Source of the DNA: RBG-16-66-20 sp040752005
GTDB lineage: Bacteria > Pseudomonadota > Gammaproteobacteria > Burkholderiales > SG8-39
DNA length: 64,000 nt
Direction: 5' to 3'
Assembly: GCA_040752005.1 (NCBI GenBank)
Contig: JBFMFX010000020.1
Span: 1 to 64,000 of the forward strand
A program made the translations under genes and the position numbers. Every line of letters starts with the position of its first letter. The first letter of the stretch is position 1. The notes below the pieces were generated by a model. That model searched no databases, had not been told where the DNA came from, and was given only the letters and a program-made list of their open reading frames with translations. Shown here piece by piece: positions 15,668 through 25,102 of the stretch.

Positions 15668-16753
15668 CTACTCGCGGGTGCCGGGCGCGTTGAACCCGTG
15701 GCGCGTGACCAGCGCGTCGCGTTCTGCCGCCTTGAGATCCTCGCGCGCCATCTCAGCGACCAGGTCCTTGAATCGCACGCGCGGCTCCCAGCCGAGCCGG
15801 GCGCGCGCCCTGGCCGCGTCGCCCAGAAGCGAATCCACCTCGGCGGGGCGGAAATAATGCGGGTCCACCGCGACGATCGCACGGCCGCGCTCGTCGTAGC
15901 CCTTCTCCGCCGCCCCGCTGCCGCGCCATTCGATCGTCATCCCGAGCACGCGCGCCGTTTCCTCGACGAACTCGCGCACGCTGTGCTGCTCGCCCGTGGC
16001 GACGACGTAGTCGTCCGGTGCCGGCTGCTGCAGGATGCGCCACATCGCCTCGACGTAGTCGCGCGCGTAGCCCCAGTCGCGCCGCGCCTCCAGATTGCCG
16101 AGGTACAGGCAGTCCTGAAGCCCGAGCTTGATGCGCGCCAGCGCCCGCGTGATCTTGCGCGAGACGAACGTCTCGCCGCGGATCGGGCTTTCGTGGTTGA
16201 ACAGGATCCCGTTGCAGGCGTAAAAGCCGTACGCCTCGCGGTAGTTCACCGTGATCCAGTGCGCGTAGAGCTTCGCCACGCCGTAGGGCGAGCGGGGATG
16301 AAAGGGTGTCGTCTCGCGCTGCGGCGTCTCGGCGACCAGACCGTAGAGTTCCGAGGTCGAGGCCTGATAGAAGCGCGTGCGGTCCTTCAGCCCCAGCACC
16401 CGGATCGCCTCCAGCACCCGCAGCGTTCCCAGCGCGTCGGCGTTGGCGGTGTATTCCGGCTCCTCGAACGAGACCGCGACGTGGCTCTGCGCGGCGAGGT
16501 TGTAAATCTCGTCCGGTTGCGCCTCCTCCACCACGCGCAGCACCGACAGCGAGTCGGTCATGTCGCCGTAGTGCAGGATCAGCCGCCGCTCGGGCCGGTG
16601 CGGATCCTCGTACAGGTGATCAATGCGCGCGGTGTTGAAGAGCGACGTGCGCCGCTTCATGCCGTGCACGACGTAGCCTTTCGCGAGCAGGAACTCGGCG
16701 AGGTATGCCCCGTCCTGCCCGGTGATGCCGGTGATCAATGCGGTCTTCGCCAT
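15668..16753 (-). CDS. gmd: GDP-mannose 4,6-dehydratase
   Basis: 361 residues from the ATG at 16753, normal for Gmd. It makes GDP-4-keto-6-deoxymannose, precursor of GDP-fucose, rhamnose or perosamine. TALITGITGQDGAYLAEFLL is the NADP site; FYQASTSELYG has the catalytic Thr/Ser-Glu and YGVAKLYAHWITVNYRE the YxxxK. FNHESPIRGETFVSRKITRA is highly characteristic. It is directly followed by fcl. Confidence 0.97.
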   Translation of the reverse strand: MAKTALITGITGQDGAYLAEFLLAKGYVVHGMKRRTSLFNTARIDHLYEDPHRPERRLILHYGDMTDSLSVLRVVEEAQPDEIYNLAAQSHVAVSFEEPEYTANADALGTLRVLEAIRVLGLKDRTRFYQASTSELYGLVAETPQRETTPFHPRSPYGVAKLYAHWITVNYREAYGFYACNGILFNHESPIRGETFVSRKITRALARIKLGLQDCLYLGNLEARRDWGYARDYVEAMWRILQQPAPDDYVVATGEQHSVREFVEETARVLGMTIEWRGSGAAEKGYDERGRAIVAVDPHYFRPAEVDSLLGDAARARARLGWEPRVRFKDLVAEMAREDLKAAERDALVTRHGFNAPGTRE

Positions 16754-16796
16754 GCGCGAATGTTAGAGCATGGGGCGCCGAGGCGCAGCGCGCCGG

Positions 16797-17777
16797 CTAG
16801 CGCCGACTGTGCTCGGCCGAGAGCTCGCGTGCCGCGGCGAGGACCGGCGCAAGCGGCAGGTCGGCGAGATCGCGCGACCCCGGTCGCACGATGCGATGCG
16901 CGACGCCCCAGGGGCGCCAGCGTTCCGGGGGCGAATCGCCGAAGAGCGCGACCACCGGTTTTCCGAGCGCGGCGGCAAGGTGCATCGCGCCGCCGTCGGG
17001 ACAGACGACCAGCCGCGCAAGCGAAAGCGCCGCGATGAGGGCGGCGAGATCCGGCGTCGGCAGCGGTACCAGCCGATCGCTCGCCGCCAGGCGCGTCACC
17101 TCGCGCGCCGCGGCATCGTCTCCGGGATGGCGCGGATCGTCCCGCGGTCCCGGTGCCCAAAGCAGGAGCACAGGTTGTTCGCGCGCGAGTTCCCGCGCGA
17201 GCGCAGCGTAGCGATCGAGCGGCCAGCGCTGCCGGGGCCGGCGCGCGCTGATGTGAATCGCGGCGAACGGTCCTTCGCCGGCGGCGCGCCGCGCGCGCTC
17301 GATTGCGGTCGGATCGGGGTAGATGCGCAGCGGGCCGGGCGTGCCTTCGACGCCGAACGCGCGGCCCAGGTCGAAGCTGCGTTCTACTTCGTGCAGATCG
17401 AACGGGGCATCCGCGCGGCCCTCGATCAGGCGCCCGGCGCCAAGGCGCGCGGCGAGCCTTTTCGTCTGCGGCGAAGGCGCGGGCACGAGCACCGCGTCGA
17501 GCCGCAGGCGGCGCAGGCGCGCAAGAAGCCGCAGTCGTTCGATCGCCAGGCGCGGCAGGCTCCGCGTGCGGTGCTTGAGCTTCTCATAGACGAACACTTC
17601 GTCCAGCGCCGGGTTGCGCGCGAGCACCTCGGCGTTGTAAGAGTTGACGAGCGCACCGATCCACGCCTCCGGCAGCCGTTCGCGCAGCGCGGCGATGAGC
17701 GGCGTCGTGCAGACGAGGTCGCCGATGTTGTCGCGCCGGACGATCAGGAGGCGCGGCGCGCGAGCCTGCTCAGCCAT
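16797..17777 (-). CDS. glycosyltransferase family 9 (heptosyltransferase-like)
   Basis: 326 residues from the ATG at 17777, inside the end of the upstream ligase gene (34-base overlap). LLIVRRDNIGDLVCTTPLI is the family start and PDGGAMHLAAALGKPVVALF the nucleotide-sugar site of GT-B GT9 enzymes. Acts on the cytoplasmic face, adding heptose or a similar sugar to an LPS core intermediate. It is the third GT9 gene of the locus. Confidence 0.88.
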   Translation of the reverse strand: MAEQARAPRLLIVRRDNIGDLVCTTPLIAALRERLPEAWIGALVNSYNAEVLARNPALDEVFVYEKLKHRTRSLPRLAIERLRLLARLRRLRLDAVLVPAPSPQTKRLAARLGAGRLIEGRADAPFDLHEVERSFDLGRAFGVEGTPGPLRIYPDPTAIERARRAAGEGPFAAIHISARRPRQRWPLDRYAALARELAREQPVLLLWAPGPRDDPRHPGDDAAAREVTRLAASDRLVPLPTPDLAALIAALSLARLVVCPDGGAMHLAAALGKPVVALFGDSPPERWRPWGVAHRIVRPGSRDLADLPLAPVLAAARELSAEHSRR

Positions 17778-18972
17778 AGCCCGAGGAGCAGCACGGCGAG
17801 GATGCCGTGCTCGTGGTGCAGCGTCGTGTTGCCGAGGCCGGCGACCACGGTGACGAACCAGGCGCTCGCCGCGCCGCCCCAGAGCCGCCAGTCCTCGTCG
17901 GCGGCGCCGGCACGCGGCCGGAAGCGCACCAGCCAGAGGAGCCAGGCACCGAGCACGGTGAACAGCACGCCCGCGCCCACGATCCCGCGCTCGGCGAGCG
18001 CGTTGACGTACAGGCTGTGCCCGTGGGCGCTTTGCACATGGCGCGAGGCGTCGAAGGGCTGGCCGGCTTCGGCACGCCAGCGGGCGACCTCCTCGGGCCG
18101 GATCAGGCTGTAGTTGCTCATGCCGACTCCGAACCAAGGATAGCGCTGCCATGCGGCGAGCCCGGTGCGCCAGATTCGATCGCGCACGTTGAGGGTGTCG
18201 TTCGCGGCGACGAGCTCGGTCTGCTTTCGCCACAGCTCGACATTCAAGCCGACGACCGCGGCGCCGGCGAGCGCAAGGCCGGCGGCAGCGGCCGCGGCCG
18301 GCGCGCGCGAGCGCGGCCACCACGCCGCGGCAAGCACGGCGCAGAACAGCGCGGCGGCGCCCACCCGCGGCTCGCGGTGACCACGAGCGAGACGAGCAGG
18401 AACGCGTCCACCGCCAGCGCGAGCGCGCGCCGCGGCACGGACCAGGCGCGCCAGCGCGCCAGGGTCCAGGCAAGGCACAGGCCGAGCACGATCGCGAGGT
18501 AGATCGCGCTGTGATTGACGTGCCCGACCGACTTCAACTGCAGCGCCGAGCCGTGCCCGGCGCGGATCTGCGGCCAGTACTTCCACCAGCCGAGCGCTGT
18601 GGCGGCAAGAGCGGAGACGACGAGCGCGCCGAGCACCCAGCGCACCTCGCGCCCGGAATAGCCGCCGCGCTTGGCGAGCCAGAGCACGGTTGCGTAGCGC
18701 GCGAGGTCGTCCGCGCCCTTCCACTCGGCATGGTCGAACGGCGCGAACAGGGCGACCAGATAGCCCGAGACGATCCACAGCGCGATCAGCGTGTCCCACA
18801 GGTCCCATGGGCCGCCGAAGTCGCGGGCACGCGCGCGGTTCCACAGCCACACGCAGACGTAGCCGAGCCACGCGAGGTTCTTCGGGGCCTCGACGAGCGG
18901 CAGAAAAAGCGCGAGCGCGATCAGCAAGCCGATCTCGACCGGATAGCGCGGCGTGCTGACAGGCAAGAGCAC
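17744..18972 (-). pseudogene. O-antigen ligase / polymerase (WaaL-Wzy type), one frameshift
   Basis: The gene starts at a GTG at 18972, 12 bases beyond the upstream stop, with the membrane-rich sequence PVEIGLLIALALFLPLVEA. Near 18375 the frame breaks after LLVSLVVTASRG and resumes in another frame as VGAAALFCAVLAAAWW. The carboxy part has the periplasmic WaaL/Wzy_C signatures YPWFGVGMSNYSLI and SAHGHSLYVNALAERGIVG, followed by further membrane helices. The joined product has about 410 residues, normal for this family. The break is in a GC-rich run and could be a base-calling error; if real, O-antigen attachment through this protein is lost. Confidence 0.8.
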
Positions 18973-18983
18973 GGACCCAGACC

Positions 18984-20084
18984 CTAGCGGCGCAGCAGCG
19001 CGTTCGCGGCCTGGAGCACCGCCTCGACGCCGATCGCGTGCATGCAGCGCGGCGCCGAACACTCGGCGAGGGTCCGGGCGCAGCGTCGTACCCATTCGAG
19101 TTCGCGCTTGAAGAGGATGTGCTGGTCGCGGCAGGGAAACGGATCCACGGTCAGCGCACGGTACGGCGCGTTCTTCCAGAAATCCCCCGCGCCGCAAAGC
19201 AGCGCCGAGCCCGGACCGAAGAGCGCGACGGTCGGCGTGCCGACCACGCGCCCGAGGTGCGCCACGCCAGTATCGGGCGCGACCAGCAGCGCCGCGCCTT
19301 TCACCAGATGCCACAGTTGCGCGAGATCGAGGCGCCCGGCGTACGAACGATGCTCACCCCACGGGTCGACCGCTGCCACCAGATCCTCCTCGCCGGGGCC
19401 GGCGCTCCAGACGATCGCGAACCCCGCCCGGCCCAGTGCGCTCGCGAGTGCGCGCCATTTCTTCGGCTCCCAGAGCTTGAGCGCCGAGCTTGCGCCCACG
19501 TGCAGCAGGGCGTAGCGCCCCTGCGGCGCCTCGAACGGCGCGTGCACCGGGTCGGGCCAGTCGCCACGCGCAAACGGCCGCGGCGGTGGGCCGTCGGCGA
19601 GCGCCGCGACGAGGTCGCCCCACGCGCCGGGTGCATCCGGAAAAGATCGCAGCTCGTCCACCGGCCAGCTCTTGTAGGCCGGCCGGTCGCCCGAGTGCGC
19701 GACGATCCAGCGCGCGCCGGCTGCCGCCGCGAGCCAGCTGTAGCGGTTGTCGCCGGGCACGTACGCGAGGTCGAAGCCGGGGCCGTCGGCGAGCGGCGCG
19801 AGCGTCGCCGGCTCGCGCAGATCCACCGCGAGCGCCTCGACGCCATAGGGCCGTGCGGCGTAGAGCGGCGCGATCGGCGGCTTTACCGTCATCACGATCC
19901 GCGCCGCCGGATGGCGCTCGCGGAGCTTCGCGAGCAGCGGCGTGAGCATGAGCGTGTCGCCGAGCAGCAGATTGTGCGCGACGAGGATGCTCGCGGGATC
20001 GCTCGGCCGCGTGCGACGCACGGTGAAGCGCCTGACGAGCGCCCTCGGCACCACTCGCGCGCGCGCGGCAAGGCGGCTAGACAT
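18984..20084 (-). CDS. glycosyltransferase family 9 (heptosyltransferase-like)
   Basis: 366 residues from the ATG at 20084, which overlaps the upstream stop. SILVAHNLLLGDTLMLTPLL is a GT9 start and LLVAPDTGVAHLGRVVGTPT plus VALFGPGSALLCG the donor site. The carboxy end holds several Cys (FPCRDQHILF, ECSAPRCMHAIG), as in some LPS core GT9 proteins. Putative core heptosyltransferase acting in the cytoplasm. Confidence 0.87.
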   Translation of the reverse strand: MSSRLAARARVVPRALVRRFTVRRTRPSDPASILVAHNLLLGDTLMLTPLLAKLRERHPAARIVMTVKPPIAPLYAARPYGVEALAVDLREPATLAPLADGPGFDLAYVPGDNRYSWLAAAAGARWIVAHSGDRPAYKSWPVDELRSFPDAPGAWGDLVAALADGPPPRPFARGDWPDPVHAPFEAPQGRYALLHVGASSALKLWEPKKWRALASALGRAGFAIVWSAGPGEEDLVAAVDPWGEHRSYAGRLDLAQLWHLVKGAALLVAPDTGVAHLGRVVGTPTVALFGPGSALLCGAGDFWKNAPYRALTVDPFPCRDQHILFKRELEWVRRCARTLAECSAPRCMHAIGVEAVLQAANALLRR

Positions 20085-21177
20085 GCGCCACCTCGCCGTA
20101 GAGCGCCTCCATGCGCTCGAGCATCCGCTCGAGCGAATAGTCCTCGACGCAGCGCCTGCGGGCCGCCTCGCCCAGCTCGCGGCGGCGTGCGGGATCGGCG
20201 GCAAGCCGCGCGATCGCCGCGGCGAGCGCCTCGGCGTCGCGCGGCGGCACGACGAGCGCGGTCCGCTCATTCTCGGCGATCTCCGGGATCCCGCCCACTG
20301 GCGTGGTGACGCAAGGCAGCTCGACCAGCATCGCCTGCACGAGCGCCTGCGGCACGCCCTCGTTGGCGTAGGAAGGCAGCGCGAAGATGTCGAGCGCGCG
20401 CAGCCACGGCAGCACGTCGGCCTGATCGCCCGCGAAGCGGACGCGCGCGCCGAGCCCCGATCGCCCGACCTGCGCCTGCAACGCCTCGCGCTGCGGCCCG
20501 TCGCCGACGATCGCAAGGTGCACGGACTCCGGCAGCCGCGCAAGCGCCTCGATGAGATCGCTGTGGCCCTTCCAGCTCCGCAGCGTCGCGACGATGCCGA
20601 CGAGGGTGCGATCGGCCGGCAGTCCGAGCTTTTCCCGCGCCGCGGCGCGCTCGCCCGGCCGGAAGCGCCCGGCGTCCATGCCGGTCGGCACCGAGACGAT
20701 ACGGTGCGCCGGAAAACGGTTCTCCTCGATGAGGCGCCGCCGCAGTGCTTCGCCGGTGGTGACCACGCGCGCGGCGGCGCGCGTGTAGAGCCAGCGCGTG
20801 AGCGGATCGCGCGGTACCGCGGCCGAGATGTGGCGCGTGCGCACGAGCGGCATCGGGCGGCCGAGCACGAGCAGCGCGAGCGCCGCCAGCCACGAATCGG
20901 TCGAGCTGTGGGTGACGACGAGGTCGCAGCGGTGCTCGCGAAACCACTGGATCAGCGCGCGCAGGCCGGCGAGCCGCTTTTTCGCGATCGGCAGCGCCTC
21001 GGACGGCACGCCCCAGTTGGCGGCCTCGACAGAGATGCGCGATTCCGGCGCGCACAGCAGGCGCACGTCGTGGCCGCGGCGGATCAGCCCCTGCGATTCG
21101 GCGAGGATGCGGATCTCCTGACCGCCCCAGCCGAGCGAGGACTCGGTGTGCACGATGCGCAATGGCCGGCCACTCAA
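20077..21177 (-). CDS. glycosyltransferase family 4
   Basis: 366 residues. The start is a TTG at 21177 overlapping the msbA stop (TTGA); the fold begins at once with RIVHTESSLGWGGQEIRIL, the glycine-rich acceptor loop of GT-B enzymes. VGIVATLRSWKGHSDLIEAL and YANEGVPQALVQAMLVELP give the donor-binding region with the E(x7)E-like pair. Probable LPS core or O-unit glycosyltransferase. Confidence 0.88.
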   Translation of the reverse strand: MSGRPLRIVHTESSLGWGGQEIRILAESQGLIRRGHDVRLLCAPESRISVEAANWGVPSEALPIAKKRLAGLRALIQWFREHRCDLVVTHSSTDSWLAALALLVLGRPMPLVRTRHISAAVPRDPLTRWLYTRAAARVVTTGEALRRRLIEENRFPAHRIVSVPTGMDAGRFRPGERAAAREKLGLPADRTLVGIVATLRSWKGHSDLIEALARLPESVHLAIVGDGPQREALQAQVGRSGLGARVRFAGDQADVLPWLRALDIFALPSYANEGVPQALVQAMLVELPCVTTPVGGIPEIAENERTALVVPPRDAEALAAAIARLAADPARRRELGEAARRRCVEDYSLERMLERMEALYGEVAHV

Positions 21178-22937
21178 ACTGCGGATTCCTGGAACTGGAT
21201 GCGGTACAGCCGGGCGTAGGCACCGCCGCGCGAAAGCAGTTGCGCGTGCGTCCCCTCCTCGACGACGCGGCCGCGTTCGAGCACCACGATGCGGTCGGCG
21301 CGCTCGACGGTGGACAGGCGATGCGCGATCACGATCGTGGTGCGGCCGCGCATGAGCGTCTCGAGCGCCTCCTGGATCAGGCGCTCCGACTCGGAGTCGA
21401 GCGCCGAGGTCGCCTCGTCCAGAATCAGCACCGGCGCGTTCTTGAGGAGCGCGCGCGCGATCGCTAGGCGCTGGCGCTGCCCGCCCGAAAGCCGCATGCC
21501 GTTCTCGCCGATCAGGGTGTCCAGGCCCCGAGGCATTTCGCGGATGAACTCCATCGCGTGCGCCGCCTCGGCCGCGGCGCGCACCTCGGCCTCCGACGCC
21601 CCCTGCATCGCCCCATAGGCGATGTTGGCGCGGATGGTGTCGTTGAAGAGGACCACGTCCTGCGACACCAGAGCGAGATTGGCGCGCAGGCTCGCGAGCG
21701 TGAGCGACTGCAGGTCGTGTCCGTCGAGCAGGATCCGGCCGGAATCGGGCACGTAAAAGCGCGGCAGCAGGTTGACGAGCGTGGTCTTGCCGCCGCCAGA
21801 GCCGCCCACCAGCGCCACCGTCTCGCCCGGGCGCACGATGAGGCTGACGCCGTCCAGCGCCGGCTGGGTGCGCGTCGCATAGGTGAAGCGCACGTTCTCG
21901 TAGCGGATCTCGCCGCGCGCGCGCCCGAGGGCGATGCTGCCGCGGTCTTCCTCGACCGGCGTGTCCATCAGGCCGAACACGCTCTCGGCCGAGGCGAGCC
22001 CCCGCTGCAGCGGCGCGTTGATCTCGGTCAGCCGCTTGAGCGGCGCGAGCAGCATCAGCATCGCGGTGATGAAGGAAGCGAACTCGCCCACCGTGACGCG
22101 ATTCGAAGCCGCGGCGCCGAGCGCGATATAGACGATGATCGCAAGGGCGCTGGCGGCGAGCATGTGCGTGACGGGCGTGGCGAGCGCCGCCGCCACCGTG
22201 TAGCGCATCTGAAAGCCGCGCAGGCGCCCGGCGGCGCGCTCGAAGCGGCGCATCTCGTAGTCCTGCCCGCCGAACACCTTGAGCACCTTGTGGCCCTCGA
22301 TCGCCTCCTCGAGCACGTGCACGAGTTCGCCGGTCGTGGCGAGCGCCTCGCGCGTCATGCGCCGCAGGCGGCGCGAGAGCAGCCGCACCATGACGACGAT
22401 CGGCGGGCCGACCGCAAGCGCGACGAGCGTGAGCTTCCAGTCGAGCCACAGCAGCCAGGCGATGAGCCCCACAACCGCGATCGTGTCCTTCACCGCCACC
22501 GTGAGAACCTGGGTCGCGGCGGTGGTGACGCCCTGCACGTCGTAGGCGATCCGGGAGAGCACCGCGCCCGAGCTGTGATCGTCGAAAAACCGCGCCGGCA
22601 AGTGCACCAGCCGCGCGAACATCCCGCGGCGCAGGTCGAGCACCACGCGGTGCTCCACCCAGGCAAGGAGATACGATGCCGAGAAAGTGAGCGCGCCGCG
22701 CAGCAGAAAGATGCCGACGAGCGCCAGCGCGAATACCGCGGGGGAAAGCGAGCTCGCGCGGGCGGCGCCGAAGCCGCCGTCGAGCAGCGGCTTCATCAGC
22801 GCCGGGAAAAGCGGCTCGGTCGCCGCGGCCGCTACCATGAAGAGCACGGCGGCGGCGAACGCGCGCGCATACGGCCGCACGTGCGAAAGCAGCCGCGCAT
22901 AGAGCGCGGCGCTCGATTGCGCGGCCGGCGGCGTCAC
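21174..22937 (-). CDS. msbA: lipid A / O-unit ABC exporter, MsbA-like
   Basis: 587 residues from a GTG at 22937 that overlaps the SEL1 gene stop. An amino-terminal membrane domain of six helices (ABC exporter type 1) is followed by the ATPase: Walker A VALVGGSGGGKTTLVNLL, signature MRLSGGQRQRLAIARAL, Walker B VLILDEATSALDSES, and the H-loop IVIAHRLST. Half-transporter length and genomic context match MsbA, the inner-membrane flippase of lipid A-core. Confidence 0.93.
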   Translation of the reverse strand: MTPPAAQSSAALYARLLSHVRPYARAFAAAVLFMVAAAATEPLFPALMKPLLDGGFGAARASSLSPAVFALALVGIFLLRGALTFSASYLLAWVEHRVVLDLRRGMFARLVHLPARFFDDHSSGAVLSRIAYDVQGVTTAATQVLTVAVKDTIAVVGLIAWLLWLDWKLTLVALAVGPPIVVMVRLLSRRLRRMTREALATTGELVHVLEEAIEGHKVLKVFGGQDYEMRRFERAAGRLRGFQMRYTVAAALATPVTHMLAASALAIIVYIALGAAASNRVTVGEFASFITAMLMLLAPLKRLTEINAPLQRGLASAESVFGLMDTPVEEDRGSIALGRARGEIRYENVRFTYATRTQPALDGVSLIVRPGETVALVGGSGGGKTTLVNLLPRFYVPDSGRILLDGHDLQSLTLASLRANLALVSQDVVLFNDTIRANIAYGAMQGASEAEVRAAAEAAHAMEFIREMPRGLDTLIGENGMRLSGGQRQRLAIARALLKNAPVLILDEATSALDSESERLIQEALETLMRGRTTIVIAHRLSTVERADRIVVLERGRVVEEGTHAQLLSRGGAYARLYRIQFQESAV

Positions 22938-23959
22938 TTCGACGCCTCGTCGCCCGGCGCTGCCTCGCGCGGCGCGGGCTCGGACCGCGCCGAGCCGATC
23001 GGAGGCGTCTTCTCCAGCACACGGCGCACGAACGCATTGGCCTGCGCGTGCCCGCGGCGCGCGGCCTCCAGCATCCAGCCGTAGGCCTGCGCGGCGTCCT
23101 TTTCGACGCCGCGGCCCTCGGCGTAGGCGAGGCCAAGCGCGTAGCTCGCTTCGGCGTGGCCCTGGCGCGCCGCGAAGCGCAGCCACTTCGCCGCGGTCGC
23201 CTCGTCCTTCGGCACGCCGTACAGGCCGCGGTCGTAAGCGGTGGCAAGGAGGTACTCGGCATCGGCGAGCTTCTGCGCCGCCGCCTCGGCGAGCCACTTG
23301 AGAGCGCGCTGCTCGTCCTTGTCCACGCCGGTGCCGCTGCCGTAAAGGAGCGCGAGCCGGTATTGCGCCTCGCGGTCCCCGCCTTGGGCGGCGCGCTCGA
23401 TCAGCTTCGCCGCGGCCTCGGCGTTCTTTTCCACGCCGGCGCGGCCTTCCAGGTGCAGCAGCCCGAGCAGATAGAGCGCGCGCGGCTGCGCCTGCGCGGC
23501 CGCTTTCTCGATCCAGGCGCGCGCGGCCTGCTCGTCGCGCTCGCCACCGGCTCCCTCCAGCAGCATCTCGCCCAGGTTCGCCTGCGAGGCGGCGTAGCCT
23601 TGCTCGGCGGCGAGCCGGAACCACACGCGCGCGGCCTTCAGGTCGCGCACGCCGTCGGGCGCGCGCTGGAACACGACACCGAGGTTGTGGGCGGAATCCA
23701 CCCGGCCACGCAGCGCGCCGAGATGGAAGTACTCGATCGCCCGCTTCTCGCTGCGGGGCATGCCGCGGCCGGCGATGGCGAGCATGCCGAGCATGTGCGA
23801 GGCGGCGGCATCGCCCTCGCGCGAGAGCTGCTCCAGCCGCTCGCGCGCCTGCTGCGTTCCTTCGGCGGCGCGCCTGGCGAGCTCGGCGATCTCCTGCTCG
23901 CTCGCCGCGAGCGCCGCGCCCGCACAAAGCGCGGCGAGCAGCGCAAACACGCGCCTCAC
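22934..23959 (-). CDS. exported SEL1-repeat (TPR-like) protein
   Basis: 341 residues from a GTG at 23959. A signal peptide is clear (VFALLAALCAGAALAASEQ). The rest is about eight SEL1 units of 36 residues, each with an A-LG-Y-G pattern, for example AEASYALGLAYAEGRGVEKD and AQYRLALLYGSGTGVDKDEQ. SEL1 proteins are periplasmic or outer-membrane scaffolds. It overlaps both neighbours by four bases, between a core glycosyltransferase and msbA, which suggests a role tied to LPS assembly; that is inference from position only. Confidence 0.88.
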   Translation of the reverse strand: MRRVFALLAALCAGAALAASEQEIAELARRAAEGTQQARERLEQLSREGDAAASHMLGMLAIAGRGMPRSEKRAIEYFHLGALRGRVDSAHNLGVVFQRAPDGVRDLKAARVWFRLAAEQGYAASQANLGEMLLEGAGGERDEQAARAWIEKAAAQAQPRALYLLGLLHLEGRAGVEKNAEAAAKLIERAAQGGDREAQYRLALLYGSGTGVDKDEQRALKWLAEAAAQKLADAEYLLATAYDRGLYGVPKDEATAAKWLRFAARQGHAEASYALGLAYAEGRGVEKDAAQAYGWMLEAARRGHAQANAFVRRVLEKTPPIGSARSEPAPREAAPGDEASK

Positions 23960-25092
23960 GGCGTACTCCGCGCGGCGAGCGCCGCGTACAGCGAGACCAG
24001 TTCGGATGCCATCCTGTCCAATCCGTAGTTCTCCGCGCTCGCGCGCGCCGCCGCCTGCATGCCGGGGGCCTCGCGCGCCGCCCGCACCATCAGCGCCGCC
24101 AGGCCCTGCGCATCGGCGGGATCGCAGATCCATCCGGTTCGCCCGGGCGCGACGATCTCGGCCGCGCCCGAGCGCGCGCCGACGATCGCCGGCAGCCCCA
24201 TGGCGAGCGCCTCGAGCGCCGTGTTGGGAAAGGGGTCGTAGCGGGTGGGAAGGATAAAGCAATCCGCGGCGGCATAGAGCGGGCGCACGTCCTCGCGAGC
24301 GCCGAGAAACCGCACGCGCCTCGCCACGCCCAGCTTGCCTGCCAGCCGCGCGAAGCGCTCCGCATGCCGATCGCGGCCGGCGATCGCGAGCGCGAAGTCT
24401 TCGCCTGCGGTGCGCGCGAGCGCGGCGAGCGCGGCGTCCAGCCCCTTGCGCGCGAACCCCGAGCCGACGAAGAGAAAGAGAAACTCGCGCTCGCCCACGC
24501 CGAGCGCCGCGCGCGTCGGCTCGCGCAGGTGCGCGCGGCTGCGCGGATGGAAGTGTTCCAGATCCACGCCGTTGTAGATCACGTGCAGCTTCTCTTGCGC
24601 GAGCCCGAACGCCGCGGCGATCTCCTCGCGCACCATGTTCGAATTGCAGATCACGGCCTGAAGGCGCGGATCGGTGAACATCGCGCGCTCGGCCTCGCAG
24701 ACGTAGCGGTGGTACGGATTGAGCGCAAGGCCGAGCCGCCCGGCCGGCCCGGCCAGCTCGCGGCGGATGGCGAGCCAGTTGCGGTGCACGCCGTCGCCGG
24801 CGCGGTAAATGGTGCAGCCGGGAATGCGCTCGTGCGACTGCACCAGATCGAAGCCGGCGGCACTCCAGGCCTTGCGCGCCGCGCGCGCGAACGACGCGTC
24901 GCGCCAGAGGCTTCCGATGTAGAAAGGGTCCACCGTGAGCACCCGGCGCGCGCCGCCGCCCCAGCCTGCGGCCGAACGCGCGATCAGCGTCACCTCGACG
25001 CCGGCGCGCTCGAGCGCGGGCAACGCGCGCTCGATGATGCGCTCGGCGCCCCCATAGGGGTTGTAGCGCTGCCGCACCAGCGCAAGGCGCAC
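23956..25092 (-). CDS. glycosyltransferase family 4, WaaG-like LPS core glucosyltransferase
   Basis: 378 residues from a GTG at 25092. The start RLALVRQRYNPYGGAERIIE is very like WaaG, and FLFVGSGFARKGLDAALAAL with DPFPNTALEALAMGLPAIVG gives the donor site and the E(x7)E pair. WaaG adds the first glucose to the inner-core heptose. The sugar here is not proven. It lies 10 bases after a GT9 gene. Confidence 0.9.
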   Translation of the reverse strand: MRLALVRQRYNPYGGAERIIERALPALERAGVEVTLIARSAAGWGGGARRVLTVDPFYIGSLWRDASFARAARKAWSAAGFDLVQSHERIPGCTIYRAGDGVHRNWLAIRRELAGPAGRLGLALNPYHRYVCEAERAMFTDPRLQAVICNSNMVREEIAAAFGLAQEKLHVIYNGVDLEHFHPRSRAHLREPTRAALGVGEREFLFLFVGSGFARKGLDAALAALARTAGEDFALAIAGRDRHAERFARLAGKLGVARRVRFLGAREDVRPLYAAADCFILPTRYDPFPNTALEALAMGLPAIVGARSGAAEIVAPGRTGWICDPADAQGLAALMVRAAREAPGMQAAARASAENYGLDRMASELVSLYAALAARSTP

Positions 25093-25102
25093 GGCCGCCC
25101 GC

